From the NCBI GenBank assembly GCA_029202845.1, contig CP119315.1, positions 3,007,001 through 3,071,000 of the forward strand: 64,000 nucleotides of DNA, read 5' to 3'. Numbering within the stretch: position 1 is the first letter of the stretch; each line of letters opens with the position of its first letter. Positions 37,775 through 46,284 of this stretch are shown one piece after another. The DNA is from Candidatus Sphingomonas colombiensis. GTDB taxonomy: Bacteria; Pseudomonadota; Alphaproteobacteria; Sphingomonadales; Sphingomonadaceae. A program made the position numbers and the translations under genes. Below the pieces are notes generated by a model that did no database searches, had not been told where the DNA came from, and saw nothing but the letters and a program-made list of their open reading frames with translations.

Positions 37775-40087
37775 TCAGCCAGAGGTGCTGACGAAACTGT
37801 CCATCACGCGTTTGCGCCCGGCATTTTCGAATTCGATCTCCAGCTTGTTGCCTTCGATCTCTACAATTTCGCCCGCGCCGAATTTCTGGTGAAACACCCG
37901 CATCCCCACCACGAGGTCGCTGCGCCCCTTGTTGCCAAGGCTGACCGACGGCGAGCGACTCTCCACCACGCGCGTCGGCTCGCGCGTGAAGGTTCGGCTT
38001 TTCCACTCGCCGCCTGGCTTGGTGCCGAGATTACCCGCCGCGCGCTGCCAGCCGGGGCCACGCCCCGTGCCGCGCGCGACTTCAGCGAAAGGATCGGCGC
38101 GTTCGGACCAATTGGCCCGCCACAGGCTCGCGCCACCCGACATGGTGGTTTCCTGCTCGATATGATCGTCGGGCAGTTCTTCCACGAAGCGGGATGGGAT
38201 CGACGAGGTCCATTGGCCGTAAATGCGACGATTGGCGGCATGGAGGATCGTCGCGCGCCGCCGTGCGCGTGTGATCGCGACATAAGCGAGCCGACGTTCT
38301 TCCTCGAGGCTGCGGACGCCCCCCTCATCCAGCGCCCGCTGTGAGGGGAATACGCCTTCCTCCCAGCCGACGAGGAACACGGTATCGAATTCCAGCCCCT
38401 TGGCGGCGTGGATGGTCATGATGGTGACCTTCGCTTCCTCGCGCGCGCCTTCATTGTCCATGACCAGGCTGACGTGTTCGAGGAATGCGCCGAGGCTTTC
38501 ATATTCCTCCATGGCACGGGCCAGTTCGTTGAGGTTTTCCAGCCTGCCGGCGGCCTCGGTCGATTTCTCGGCCTGCCACATCGCGGTATAGCCGCTTTCG
38601 TCGAGTATCTGTCGTGCGAGATCGGGATGCGACAGATCGCGCGCCATCTCGCGCCAGCGCATGATATCGCCGACGAAATTGCCGAGCGCCCGGCGCGCCT
38701 GCGGGGTCAATTCATCGGTATCGAGGATACGCGCGGCGGCGGCGCTCAGCGGCATCCCTTCCGCGCGAGCGAGTTGGTGAAGTCGCGCGATCGCCTTGTC
38801 GCCCAGCCCGCGCTTGGGCGTGTTGACGATCCGCTCGAACGCGAGATCGTCCGCCGGCTGGTTGACGATGCGCAGATAGGCGAGCGCGTCGCGGATTTCC
38901 TGCCGCTCATAAAAGCGGAAGCCGCCGACGATGCGATAGGGCAGACCGATCGCGATGAAGCGGTCTTCGAACTCGCGCGTCTGATGCTGGGCGCGAACGA
39001 GGATCGCCATCTCGTCGAGGCTCTTGCCGTTGCGCTGGCACGCCTCGATCTCGTCACCGACGCGACGCGCTTCCTCCGGCCCGTCCCATACGCCGATGAC
39101 GCCGACCTTCTCGCCAACGTCGATATCGGTCCACAACGTCTTGCCGAGCCGGCCGCTGTTGTTCGCGATCACGCCGCCCGCCGCGCCGAGGATATGCGGT
39201 GTGGAGCGATAATTCTGCTCCAGCCGGATCACCTTCGCGCCGGGGAAATCGCGCTCGAAACGCAGGATATTCTCCACCTGCGCGCCGCGCCATGAATAGA
39301 TCGACTGGTCGTCATCGCCGACGCAGCAGATGTTGCGCCGCTCCTGCGCCAGCAGCCTGAGCCAGAGATATTGAACGCTGTTGGTGTCCTGATATTCGTC
39401 CACCATGATATAGCGAAAACGCTGCTGATAATGCCCCAGCACCTCGCGATCGGTACGCAGGATCGTCAGCGCGTGGAGGAGCAGATCGCCGAAATCGCAG
39501 GCGTTCACCGCCTTCAGCCGATCCTGATACTGCTGATACAGTTCGCCGCCGCGCCCGTTGCCGTAACGCTCGCTCTCCCCGGCATCGATATCCCTTGGGG
39601 TAAGACCCTTGTTCTTCCATTCGTCGATCAGGCCGGCCGCCTGCTTTGCCGGGAAACGCTTCTCGTCGATCCCGGCGGCGGCAATGAGTTGCTTGAGCAG
39701 CCGCAACTGATCGTCGGTATCGAGAATGGTGAAGTTCGACTGCAGCCCGACCAACTCGGCATGGCGACGCAGCATCTTCGCGCCGATCGCATGGAAGGTG
39801 CCCAGCCACGGCATCCCCTCCACGGCATCGCCGACCAGCCGCCCGACGCGTTCCTTCATTTCCCGCGCCGCCTTGTTGGTGAAGGTGACGGCGAGGATTT
39901 CGGAAGGATAGGCTTTGCGCGTCCACAACAGATGCGCGAGCCGCGCGGTCAACGCGGCCGTCTTGCCCGTGCCGGCGCCGGCGAGGACGAGTACAGGGCC
40001 TTCGGTGGTCAGCACCGCATCACGCTGCGGCGCGTTCAGCCCGGTGAGATAGGGCGGGTCATCGGGTGTGGATACTGGTACGGTCAC
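37775..40087 (-). CDS. UvrD/PcrA-type ATP-dependent DNA helicase
   Basis: Superfamily 1A 3'-5' helicase, likely for excision repair and clearing recombination intermediates (UvrD/PcrA role). A GTG start at 40087 is likely and gives about 770 residues; the frame is open to 40186. The motifs are in order: AGAGTGKTAALTARL (Walker A), MVDEYQDTN (motif II), GDDDQSIYSWRGA, LEQNYRST and VTIMTIHAAKGLEFDTVFL. The C terminus has a GAGEIVEIEGNKLEIEF segment like the PcrA tail that contacts RNA polymerase. Confidence 0.93.
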   Translation of the reverse strand: MTVPVSTPDDPPYLTGLNAPQRDAVLTTEGPVLVLAGAGTGKTAALTARLAHLLWTRKAYPSEILAVTFTNKAAREMKERVGRLVGDAVEGMPWLGTFHAIGAKMLRRHAELVGLQSNFTILDTDDQLRLLKQLIAAAGIDEKRFPAKQAAGLIDEWKNKGLTPRDIDAGESERYGNGRGGELYQQYQDRLKAVNACDFGDLLLHALTILRTDREVLGHYQQRFRYIMVDEYQDTNSVQYLWLRLLAQERRNICCVGDDDQSIYSWRGAQVENILRFERDFPGAKVIRLEQNYRSTPHILGAAGGVIANNSGRLGKTLWTDIDVGEKVGVIGVWDGPEEARRVGDEIEACQRNGKSLDEMAILVRAQHQTREFEDRFIAIGLPYRIVGGFRFYERQEIRDALAYLRIVNQPADDLAFERIVNTPKRGLGDKAIARLHQLARAEGMPLSAAAARILDTDELTPQARRALGNFVGDIMRWREMARDLSHPDLARQILDESGYTAMWQAEKSTEAAGRLENLNELARAMEEYESLGAFLEHVSLVMDNEGAREEAKVTIMTIHAAKGLEFDTVFLVGWEEGVFPSQRALDEGGVRSLEEERRLAYVAITRARRRATILHAANRRIYGQWTSSIPSRFVEELPDDHIEQETTMSGGASLWRANWSERADPFAEVARGTGRGPGWQRAAGNLGTKPGGEWKSRTFTREPTRVVESRSPSVSLGNKGRSDLVVGMRVFHQKFGAGEIVEIEGNKLEIEFENAGRKRVMDSFVSTSG

Positions 40088-40224
40088 CGTCGAACAGGTA
40101 GGGAACGAACGCCGTTGGGGCAAGCGTGCTTTGGGCACGGAGTGGCCTCGACCTGGGCGTAAAGGAGCTTGCCTTGGCGCGCGCATCGTGAGAACAAAGT
40201 AAAAACATTGTCAGGAGGAATTCG

Positions 40225-40626
40225 ATGTCGATCACAGGCAAATGCCATTGCGGCGCGGTGACCTGGCGCACCGAGGGTGAGCCGAAGCATCACGCGTTAT
40301 GTCATTGCGACGATTGCCGGCGCTGGTCCGGTGCTCCGATGGTTGGCTGGATCGCTTTCGGCGAAGAACAGGTGATGATCGAGGGCGAGACGAATGCCTA
40401 TCATTCGTCGGAAACCGGAACCCGCGAATATTGCGCCAAATGCGGGACCGGTCTGTTTTATCGCAACCCCACGGCTTTGCCGGGGATCGTCGATATTCAG
40501 TCCGGCACGATGGACGATCCCGAAGCGTTTCCGCCCGGCGCACATATCATGGTCCGGCATCGGCTGAACTGGGTGAAGGGGATGGAAGCACTTCCCGAAT
40601 TCGCCACTTATCCGGGGATGGACTGA
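40225..40626 (+). CDS. GFA family protein (CENP-V/GFA-like zinc fold)
   Basis: A 133-residue protein with the zinc-binding pattern of the GFA family: CHCGAV, then CHCDDC, then CAKCG. Related proteins have been called glutathione-dependent formaldehyde-activating enzymes, but most members have no proven activity. It has no signal peptide, and a good purine-rich site (AGGAGG) precedes the ATG. Its TGA overlaps the ATG of the next gene by one base. Confidence 0.9.
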   Translation: MSITGKCHCGAVTWRTEGEPKHHALCHCDDCRRWSGAPMVGWIAFGEEQVMIEGETNAYHSSETGTREYCAKCGTGLFYRNPTALPGIVDIQSGTMDDPEAFPPGAHIMVRHRLNWVKGMEALPEFATYPGMD

Positions 40627-41012
40627 TGGCTGCGCTCGATCCGATCGCCGGCTGGCACGATTATATGCACGCGCCATCGAAGGAACGACTGGCAGCGCTG
40701 CTGCACGATGATTGCGTGTTCCAAAGCCCGGCTGTGCACACGCCGCAGGCAGGAAAAGCGTTGACGATGAAATATCTCCTCGCCGCAGCCGAAGTGCTGG
40801 GCGGCCCGGCGTTCCATTATGTCGGCGAATGGCGCGCGGAGCGGTCCGCCGTTCTGGAGTTCGAATGCGCGGTGGATGGCAAATACGTCAATGGCGTCGA
40901 TATCATTGCTTGGGATGAAGCCGGGCTGATCACCGGGTTCAAGGTGATGATCCGTCCGATCAAGGCATTCGATGCCGTGGTCCCGCGCATGGCCGCCGCG
41001 CTGATGGCCTAG
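40626..41012 (+). CDS. Nuclear transport factor 2 (SnoaL-like) family protein
   Basis: A 128-residue protein with the NTF2-like cone fold signature: HDDCVFQSPAVHTPQAGKAL, then FHYVGEWRAERSAVLEFECA and VNGVDIIAWDEAGLITGFKV. The family includes small hydrolases, isomerases and binding proteins; the substrate is not predictable. It is translationally coupled to the GFA gene upstream (TGATG junction), so the two may act on related substrates, which is inference. Confidence 0.82.
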   Translation: MAALDPIAGWHDYMHAPSKERLAALLHDDCVFQSPAVHTPQAGKALTMKYLLAAAEVLGGPAFHYVGEWRAERSAVLEFECAVDGKYVNGVDIIAWDEAGLITGFKVMIRPIKAFDAVVPRMAAALMA

Positions 41013-41073
41013 CGGAAGGGGCGGTGAAGAGATCATCCATGGTGCCCATGGTAAGGCAGGTCGGATTTTGCGG

Positions 41074-41586
41074 ATGAATCGCGTCGTCGAAATAGTCGTC
41101 AACGATCGGATGCAGCACGGTTATCGCTACACGCGTTCCGCCCCGATGGGGGAGGACTTCGATCCGGACTTTCTGCCCGAACTGACGCCTTCCGATATGC
41201 TCGATTTGGGTGTGTTCTGCGGAAAATACATGACGGATTGCAGGGCGGAGTTCCCCGCGAGCTGGTTCGAAAATGCCAAGCTGGCCCTTCAACGCCCGGA
41301 TTGTTCGTTAAACTATTTCGGCGTGCGGGCGAGTGTTCCGCTCCGCATCTGGATCGAGAAGGGGTGGATACATCCAGACGATCCACGCGGCTGGTTCCAA
41401 TGGTATTGCCGATATTATTCGGGACGAAGGATGCCGGAAGAGGATCGCCGCCAGATCGCGCGCTGGCGGGCCTTCAGGCGTCATGCGGCGCAGGTTCGCA
41501 AACACTGTAATCCGGGGGATCCGTTTTGCCGCCCAAGGCAAAGACAGGCGTTGCTTCAATGGGCTTATGACAGCCGGCTTCTCTAG
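41074..41586 (+). CDS. Conserved protein of unknown function (Trp/Arg-rich)
   Basis: The ATG at 41074 (MNRVVEIVVNDRMQ) gives 170 residues; a TTG two codons upstream is also possible. It is very rich in Trp, Tyr and Arg, with striking motifs FCGKYMTDCRAEFP, PDDPRGWFQWYCRYYSGRR and CRPRQRQALLQWAYDSR. From memory, similar sequences occur widely in bacteria and also in plants, and I know no function. There is no signal peptide or membrane segment. Five Cys residues could bind a metal, but no known cluster motif fits. It is a single gene. Confidence 0.72.
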   Translation: MNRVVEIVVNDRMQHGYRYTRSAPMGEDFDPDFLPELTPSDMLDLGVFCGKYMTDCRAEFPASWFENAKLALQRPDCSLNYFGVRASVPLRIWIEKGWIHPDDPRGWFQWYCRYYSGRRMPEEDRRQIARWRAFRRHAAQVRKHCNPGDPFCRPRQRQALLQWAYDSRLL

Positions 41587-41737
41587 CCGAGCTCGTTTGC
41601 CCATCATTTTCAGGCATGTTGCGGCGCCAGCCATTCGTTGCCTTCATCCCTTCAAGTCGGGAGGATTTCTGGCTTCGAGCCGCGAAATTCGTGCTTCAGG
41701 CGCTGCGTCGATAACGCCGGCTATTGATGTGAAGGCG

Positions 41738-42325
41738 CTATTTCTTCGGCTGTTTGCGCTGCCATGCGCCATCCAGCGCAGCGGGCGAGGTGCTGCGCGA
41801 GGTAAGTGCGAGGCCGGTCAGCACCAGCTTGCGACCGCGCAGGAAACGGCCTTCGGTGCGCCACAATATGTCGTAACGCGCGGTTTCAGTGCGGCTCTTG
41901 TCGCCATCCCACCAACTCGCGGAGATGAGCACCGGGAGGCGGCCCGCGTGCGCATCGCTGTCGTCGATCGCCGTCAGCAGAGCATCGGCGAACCAGTCAC
42001 TCGAGATCCTGGGGCCGGGGAGCGCATCCTGTTGCGCGACACCCAGCGTCTTCGGGAAGGAAACCGTCGCGGCGCTGAAATTGCGGTCGCCATCGGCCAG
42101 CGCGAGCGCCCGTCCACCATCCGTCACCTTGCCGATCAGCGTTACGACGCCGTGCGCGCGATCCGCGCTAGCCACCTGCGCGGCACGGGCCGCATCATCC
42201 GCGCGACGACCGGACCAGTTGAGATAGAGCGTGCCGGCCCCGATCAACATGCCAACTACGGCGACCAACTCGGCCAGCGTGATCCAGCGACGGCGGGTGG
42301 CGGCCTGATCGGCGGTTTCGCTCAT
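41738..42325 (-). CDS. Hypothetical single-pass membrane protein
   Basis: A 195-residue protein with one N-terminal membrane helix (ITLAELVAVVGMLIGAGTLYL) and a soluble domain probably outside the membrane. The segments SSDWFADALLTAIDDSDA and RLPVLISASWWDGDKSR are distinctive but not recognised. It overlaps the YjbR-like gene upstream by 4 bp and is the last gene of the purM-purN-yjbR unit. The 151 bp before it on the plus strand (41587-41737) holds nothing I recognise. Confidence 0.6.
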   Translation of the reverse strand: MSETADQAATRRRWITLAELVAVVGMLIGAGTLYLNWSGRRADDAARAAQVASADRAHGVVTLIGKVTDGGRALALADGDRNFSAATVSFPKTLGVAQQDALPGPRISSDWFADALLTAIDDSDAHAGRLPVLISASWWDGDKSRTETARYDILWRTEGRFLRGRKLVLTGLALTSRSTSPAALDGAWQRKQPKK

Positions 42326-42705
42326 CGACCACCCATCTCCAGCAAACGGCGCGGCGCGACGAGTTCCCAGCTCCGCGCGATCCGGTCCCCAACGCGATCC
42401 CAGTCGGTATCCGCGCGGTTCAGCCGCATCGCCACCCAGCCGGAAGGCCCAAGATAGGCGGGGCGGAAATAGAAATCGGGATCCATTTCGATCAGCATCG
42501 CCTGCTCCTCGCGATCGGAGGTTTTGACGATCACCACGGTCTCACCGTCGCCGTGATGATCGTGCCAGAAATAGGCGAAGAATTTGCCTTTTTCGATATA
42601 AAATCCCGGCGCGCCGTGGCTCGGTCGTTCCGCCGATGCGGGCAGCGCCAGCGCGATTTCGCGGACGCGAGCCAGCAGCGGCTCGATGGTCATCTGGTCA
42701 GCCAT
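42322..42705 (-). CDS. MmcQ/YjbR family protein
   Basis: A 127-residue protein of the MmcQ/YjbR family, which has a cystatin-like double-wing fold often called DNA-binding. Segments HGAPGFYIEKGKFFAYFW and PDFYFRPAYLGPSGWVAMRL are typical, and the C-terminal WELVAPRRL helix fits. The start overlaps the end of purN by 16 bp. A start at 42693 (MTIEPLLARV) is also possible. Confidence 0.87.
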   Translation of the reverse strand: MADQMTIEPLLARVREIALALPASAERPSHGAPGFYIEKGKFFAYFWHDHHGDGETVVIVKTSDREEQAMLIEMDPDFYFRPAYLGPSGWVAMRLNRADTDWDRVGDRIARSWELVAPRRLLEMGGR

Positions 42706-43253
42706 TCCGTCAGGACGCGCGGATAAAGCTGATGTTCCTCCGCCAGAACGCGCGCGGCCAGCGCGTCCGCGTTGTCGCCGGGAAGAATTGGCACGCGCAC
42801 CTGCCCCAGCACCTCGCCACCATCGAGTTCCTCGGTGACGACATGGACCGAGCAGCCCGCTTCGGCATCCCCCGCCGCGATGGCGCGGCCATGCGTATCC
42901 AGCCCCTTATATTTTGGCAGGAGCGAAGGATGGATGTTGACGATCCGCCCGCGCCAACCGGAGACGAATTCGTCCGAAAGCAACCGCATATAGCCCGCGA
43001 GCGCGATAAATTCCGCGCCGGATGCTTTCAACGCGGCATCCAGCGCGGCTTCATAAGCCGGCTTGCCGATCCCCTTGGGCGAAAGCGCGAAGGTGGGGAT
43101 ACCATGCTCCCGCGCCCATGCGAGGCCGGCGGCGTCCGGCCGATCGGAGGCAATAACAACCACCTGATAGGCATCGCCTGCTGCCTTCACCAGCGATTGC
43201 ATATTCGATCCGCGCCCGGAAACGAGGATCGCGACCTTTGCCGGGTTGCTCAT
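42690..43253 (-). CDS. purN: Phosphoribosylglycinamide formyltransferase
   Basis: Transfers formyl from 10-formyl-THF to glycinamide ribonucleotide in purine synthesis. The start at 43253 (MSNPAKVAILVSGRGSNMQS) gives 187 residues. Key residues are visible: Asn, His and Asp in the active site (IVNIHPSLLPKYKG and SVHVVTEELDGG). It follows purM by 10 bp, the usual purM-purN order. Confidence 0.95.
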   Translation of the reverse strand: MSNPAKVAILVSGRGSNMQSLVKAAGDAYQVVVIASDRPDAAGLAWAREHGIPTFALSPKGIGKPAYEAALDAALKASGAEFIALAGYMRLLSDEFVSGWRGRIVNIHPSLLPKYKGLDTHGRAIAAGDAEAGCSVHVVTEELDGGEVLGQVRVPILPGDNADALAARVLAEEHQLYPRVLTEWLTR

Positions 43254-43263
43254 GCCCGATAGC

Positions 43264-44367
43264 TCATGCGTGATGCGTCGCGGTCCATGCCGCGCGCGCG
43301 CTCCATGTCTCAGCGCCCCCGCGCACGGTGCATCCCCGTTCCCCGGCCTCGATCGCGCCGATGCGGAAGACGGTTTCGCCCGCCGCCTCAAGCTCCGCGG
43401 TGACCGCGTCCGCCGCGTCGGCCGCGACGATCGCCACCATGCCGATGCCGCAGTTGAACGTGCGTGCCATTTCCTCTGGCTCGATCGAGCCCTGCGATTG
43501 CAGGAAGGCCATCAGGCGCGGCTGTGGCCACGCATCGGCGTCGACAATTGCGTGGCGACCGTCGGGCAGGACGCGCGGGATATTCTCCAGCAGGCCGCCG
43601 CCGGTGATATGTGCCAGCCCCTTGATGCGCCGCGCCCGCAGCAGCGGCAGCAGGCTTTTCACATAGATGCGCGTCGGCGCCATCAGCGTGTCGATCAGCA
43701 GCCGGTCCTGATCGAACAGCGCGGGGCGATCGAGCCGCCAGCCCTTGTCCGCCGCGAGCCGGCGCACCAACGAAAAGCCATTCGAATGGACTCCGGAGGA
43801 AGCCAGGCCGAGAATCACGTCGCCCGGCGCAATTTCAGTGCCGGTCAGCACCGCCGATCGCTCCACGGCACCGACGCAGAAGCCGGCGAGGTCATAATCC
43901 CCCTCGGCATACATGCCGGGCATTTCCGCCGTCTCGCCGCCGATCAAGGCGCAACCGGCGACCCGGCAGCCCTCGGCAATCGAGGCGACAACCTGTTCGG
44001 CCACCACATTATCGAGCCGGCCGGTGGCATAATAATCGAGGAAGAAAAGCGGCTCCGCGCCCTGCACGATCAGATCGTTGGCGCACATCGCGACGAGATC
44101 GATGCCGACGCCTTCGTGGCGATCATGCTCGATCGCGAGCTTCAGCTTGGTGCCGACGCCATCATTGGCCGCGACAAGCAGCGGATCCTGAAACCCGGCC
44201 GCGCGCAGATCGAAAAATCCGCCAAAGCCGCCCAGATCCGCGTCAGCCCCCGGTCGCCGCGTTGCGCGGGCGAGGGGAGCGATGGCACGAACCAGCGCAT
44301 TTCCGCCGGCGATGGAAACGCCCGCGTCGGCGTAGGTATAAGGCGCACTGCCACGATCTTGGGTCAT
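43264..44367 (-). CDS. purM: Phosphoribosylformylglycinamidine cyclo-ligase
   Basis: AIR synthetase, which closes the imidazole ring of purines with ATP. The start at 44367 (MTQDRGSAPYTYADAGVSIA) gives 367 residues. Family motifs: DGVGTKLKLA, GGETAEMPGMY, LASSGVHSNGFSLVR and AHITGGGLLENIPRVLP. It is divergent from the exported-protein gene by 64 bp and first in the purM-purN-yjbR unit. Confidence 0.96.
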   Translation of the reverse strand: MTQDRGSAPYTYADAGVSIAGGNALVRAIAPLARATRRPGADADLGGFGGFFDLRAAGFQDPLLVAANDGVGTKLKLAIEHDRHEGVGIDLVAMCANDLIVQGAEPLFFLDYYATGRLDNVVAEQVVASIAEGCRVAGCALIGGETAEMPGMYAEGDYDLAGFCVGAVERSAVLTGTEIAPGDVILGLASSGVHSNGFSLVRRLAADKGWRLDRPALFDQDRLLIDTLMAPTRIYVKSLLPLLRARRIKGLAHITGGGLLENIPRVLPDGRHAIVDADAWPQPRLMAFLQSQGSIEPEEMARTFNCGIGMVAIVAADAADAVTAELEAAGETVFRIGAIEAGERGCTVRGGAETWSARAAWTATHHA

Positions 44368-44431
44368 GTCGAGCGCGACTAGACATATCTCGCTTGGATT
44401 TCCACGCCTGCTTCGCCAAAAGGCGACCAAG

Positions 44432-45664
44432 ATGCGTCTTCGTCCGATTTTCCTCGCTTCCGCCATTGGCGTGCTGCTTCTCGGCACCGGCATCGGCATC
44501 GCACAGATCGAAGGCGGCGACCGCGGGGTCGCGCCAGTCGACAGTTCATCCGATTTCGAGGTGAGCGGTGTGCAGGTCGATGTCTCCGCGAAGGATGCGG
44601 ATAGCGCGCGATATGGCGGCTGGCGGCTGGCGCAGCGCAAGGCGTGGGTGCAGCTTTCGCAGCGGCTGGGTGCCGGCGGTGGCCTGGTTTCGGATAGCGC
44701 GCTCGATTCGCTCGTTTCCGGTATCGTCGTCGAAAACGAACAGATCGGGCCGAACCGCTATATCGCGCGGCTGGGAGTATTGTTCGATCGTGCGCGGGCC
44801 AGCGCGATGCTCGGCGTCAGCAATTATGTAAGCCGATCGGCGCCGATGGTGGTGATCCCGGTTATCTGGTCAGGCGGAGTCGCTACCGCGTTCGAGCAAC
44901 GGACGCCGTGGCAAGAGGCCTGGGCGCGCTACCGGACCGGCGGAAGTACGGTGGATTATATCCGCCCCGTCGGCACCGGGCCCGATCCGCTGCTGCTCAA
45001 TTACGGCCAGACGCAGCGGCCCGGCCGAGGCTGGTGGCGCTCGGTGCTCAATCAATATGGCGGCAGCGATGTGCTGATCCCGACCGTGCGGCTTTACCGG
45101 CAATGGCCGGGCGGCCCGATCGTCGGCGTGTTTCAGGCGCGTGGTGGGCCGGACAACCGCCTGTTCGGGCAGTTCGCGCTTCGCGTCAGCGGGCCGAGCG
45201 GCCTTTCGCAATTGCTGGATGCGGGGGTGAAGCGGCTCGACGATCTGTATCAGTCCGCATCGCGCAACGGCCTGCTGCGTAGCGATCCGGGGCTGGCTTA
45301 CGTGCCTCCCGTGGAGGCTACGACGGACGTGGTGACCCCAGACGACACCTTGCCGGTCGAAAACGCGACTACCGCCAGCACCATGATCTCGGTTCAGTTC
45401 GATTCGCCCGGCGCCGGCGCCGTGAACAGCACGGAAGCAGCTATGCGCGCTGTGCCGGGGGTCTCCACCGCCGTTACCTCCAGCCTCGCGCTGGGCGGAG
45501 TCTCGGTGATGAGCGTGGCCTATGGCGGCACGCCTGACGCTTTCCGCGCGGCGTTGCAGTCACGCGGCTGGCAGGTGTTCGGATCCGGCGCGACGATTCG
45601 TATCCGCCGCGCGCCACAATTGCTCCCGCCCGACGTGGCTGCGGACAACGTGACCGCCGGATGA
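44432..45664 (+). CDS. DUF2066-like exported protein with an HMA-like C-terminal fold
   Basis: The start at 44432 (MRLRPIFLASAIGVLLLG) gives 410 residues with an N-terminal signal or anchor helix. Residues about 40-130 (GGWRLAQRKAWVQLSQRLG, then IARLGVLFDRARASAMLG) resemble DUF2066. Residues about 305-395 have a beta-alpha-beta pattern like a heavy-metal-associated domain (STMISVQFDSPG, VMSVAYGGT) but lack the CxxC metal motif, so metal binding is unlikely. It overlaps hdaA by 4 bp, so it is probably the first gene of the hdaA-ppk1-ppx unit. Confidence 0.7.
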   Translation: MRLRPIFLASAIGVLLLGTGIGIAQIEGGDRGVAPVDSSSDFEVSGVQVDVSAKDADSARYGGWRLAQRKAWVQLSQRLGAGGGLVSDSALDSLVSGIVVENEQIGPNRYIARLGVLFDRARASAMLGVSNYVSRSAPMVVIPVIWSGGVATAFEQRTPWQEAWARYRTGGSTVDYIRPVGTGPDPLLLNYGQTQRPGRGWWRSVLNQYGGSDVLIPTVRLYRQWPGGPIVGVFQARGGPDNRLFGQFALRVSGPSGLSQLLDAGVKRLDDLYQSASRNGLLRSDPGLAYVPPVEATTDVVTPDDTLPVENATTASTMISVQFDSPGAGAVNSTEAAMRAVPGVSTAVTSSLALGGVSVMSVAYGGTPDAFRAALQSRGWQVFGSGATIRIRRAPQLLPPDVAADNVTAG

Positions 45665-46284
45665 CACAGATCGCGCTGCCGCTGGAGTGGCCCGCCGATC
45701 CGCGCGACGAGGAGTTTTTGGTGACGCCCTCGAACGCTCGCGCCGCGCATATGGTGGAGCATTGGGGCGCATGGCCGGTGATGACCGCGCTGTTGACCGG
45801 CCCGCGCAAATCGGGGCGCAGCCTGCTCGCGCGCATCTTCGCCTCCAAGAGCGGGGGCACGATCATCGATGACGCGGAAAAGCGATCGGAGACGGAGCTG
45901 TTCCACGCCTGGAACCGCGCGCAGGCGGAGCGCAAGCCGCTGCTGATCGTCGCGGATGCGGCGCCACCGGAATGGCGCATCAAGCTGCCCGATCTCAATT
46001 CTCGTCTCGGCGCCTCGCCGATCGCGGCGATCGGCGCACCCGATGACGAGTTGATGCACGCCTTGCTGGAGCGACAGTTCCTGCGTCGCGGGCTGGATGC
46101 GCGGCCGGATCTGGTCGACTGGCTCGTCACGCGGATCGAGCGTAGTCATATCGCTGTCATGCGAACGGTCGATGCGCTGGATCAGGAGGTGCTGGAGCGC
46201 CGCAAGCGGTTGTCGATCCCGCTCGCGCGTACCACGCTTGCCGCCGCCGCCCTGATCCCGCCTCCGTCGACGGACATCGAATGA
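45661..46284 (+). CDS. hdaA: HdaA-like regulatory inactivator of DnaA
   Basis: A 207-residue DnaA-like AAA+ protein without the DNA-binding domain IV. The N terminus (MTQIALPLEWP) has the QxxLPL-type clamp-binding motif that links Hda to the sliding clamp. Walker A is degenerate (GPRKSGRSLLARIF), as in alphaproteobacterial HdaA, and the C-terminal lid region contains LLERQFLRRGLDARPDLVDW. It promotes ATP hydrolysis by DnaA after initiation to prevent re-initiation. It overlaps both neighbours by 4 bp, so it is coupled to ppk1. Confidence 0.85.
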   Translation: MTQIALPLEWPADPRDEEFLVTPSNARAAHMVEHWGAWPVMTALLTGPRKSGRSLLARIFASKSGGTIIDDAEKRSETELFHAWNRAQAERKPLLIVADAAPPEWRIKLPDLNSRLGASPIAAIGAPDDELMHALLERQFLRRGLDARPDLVDWLVTRIERSHIAVMRTVDALDQEVLERRKRLSIPLARTTLAAAALIPPPSTDIE

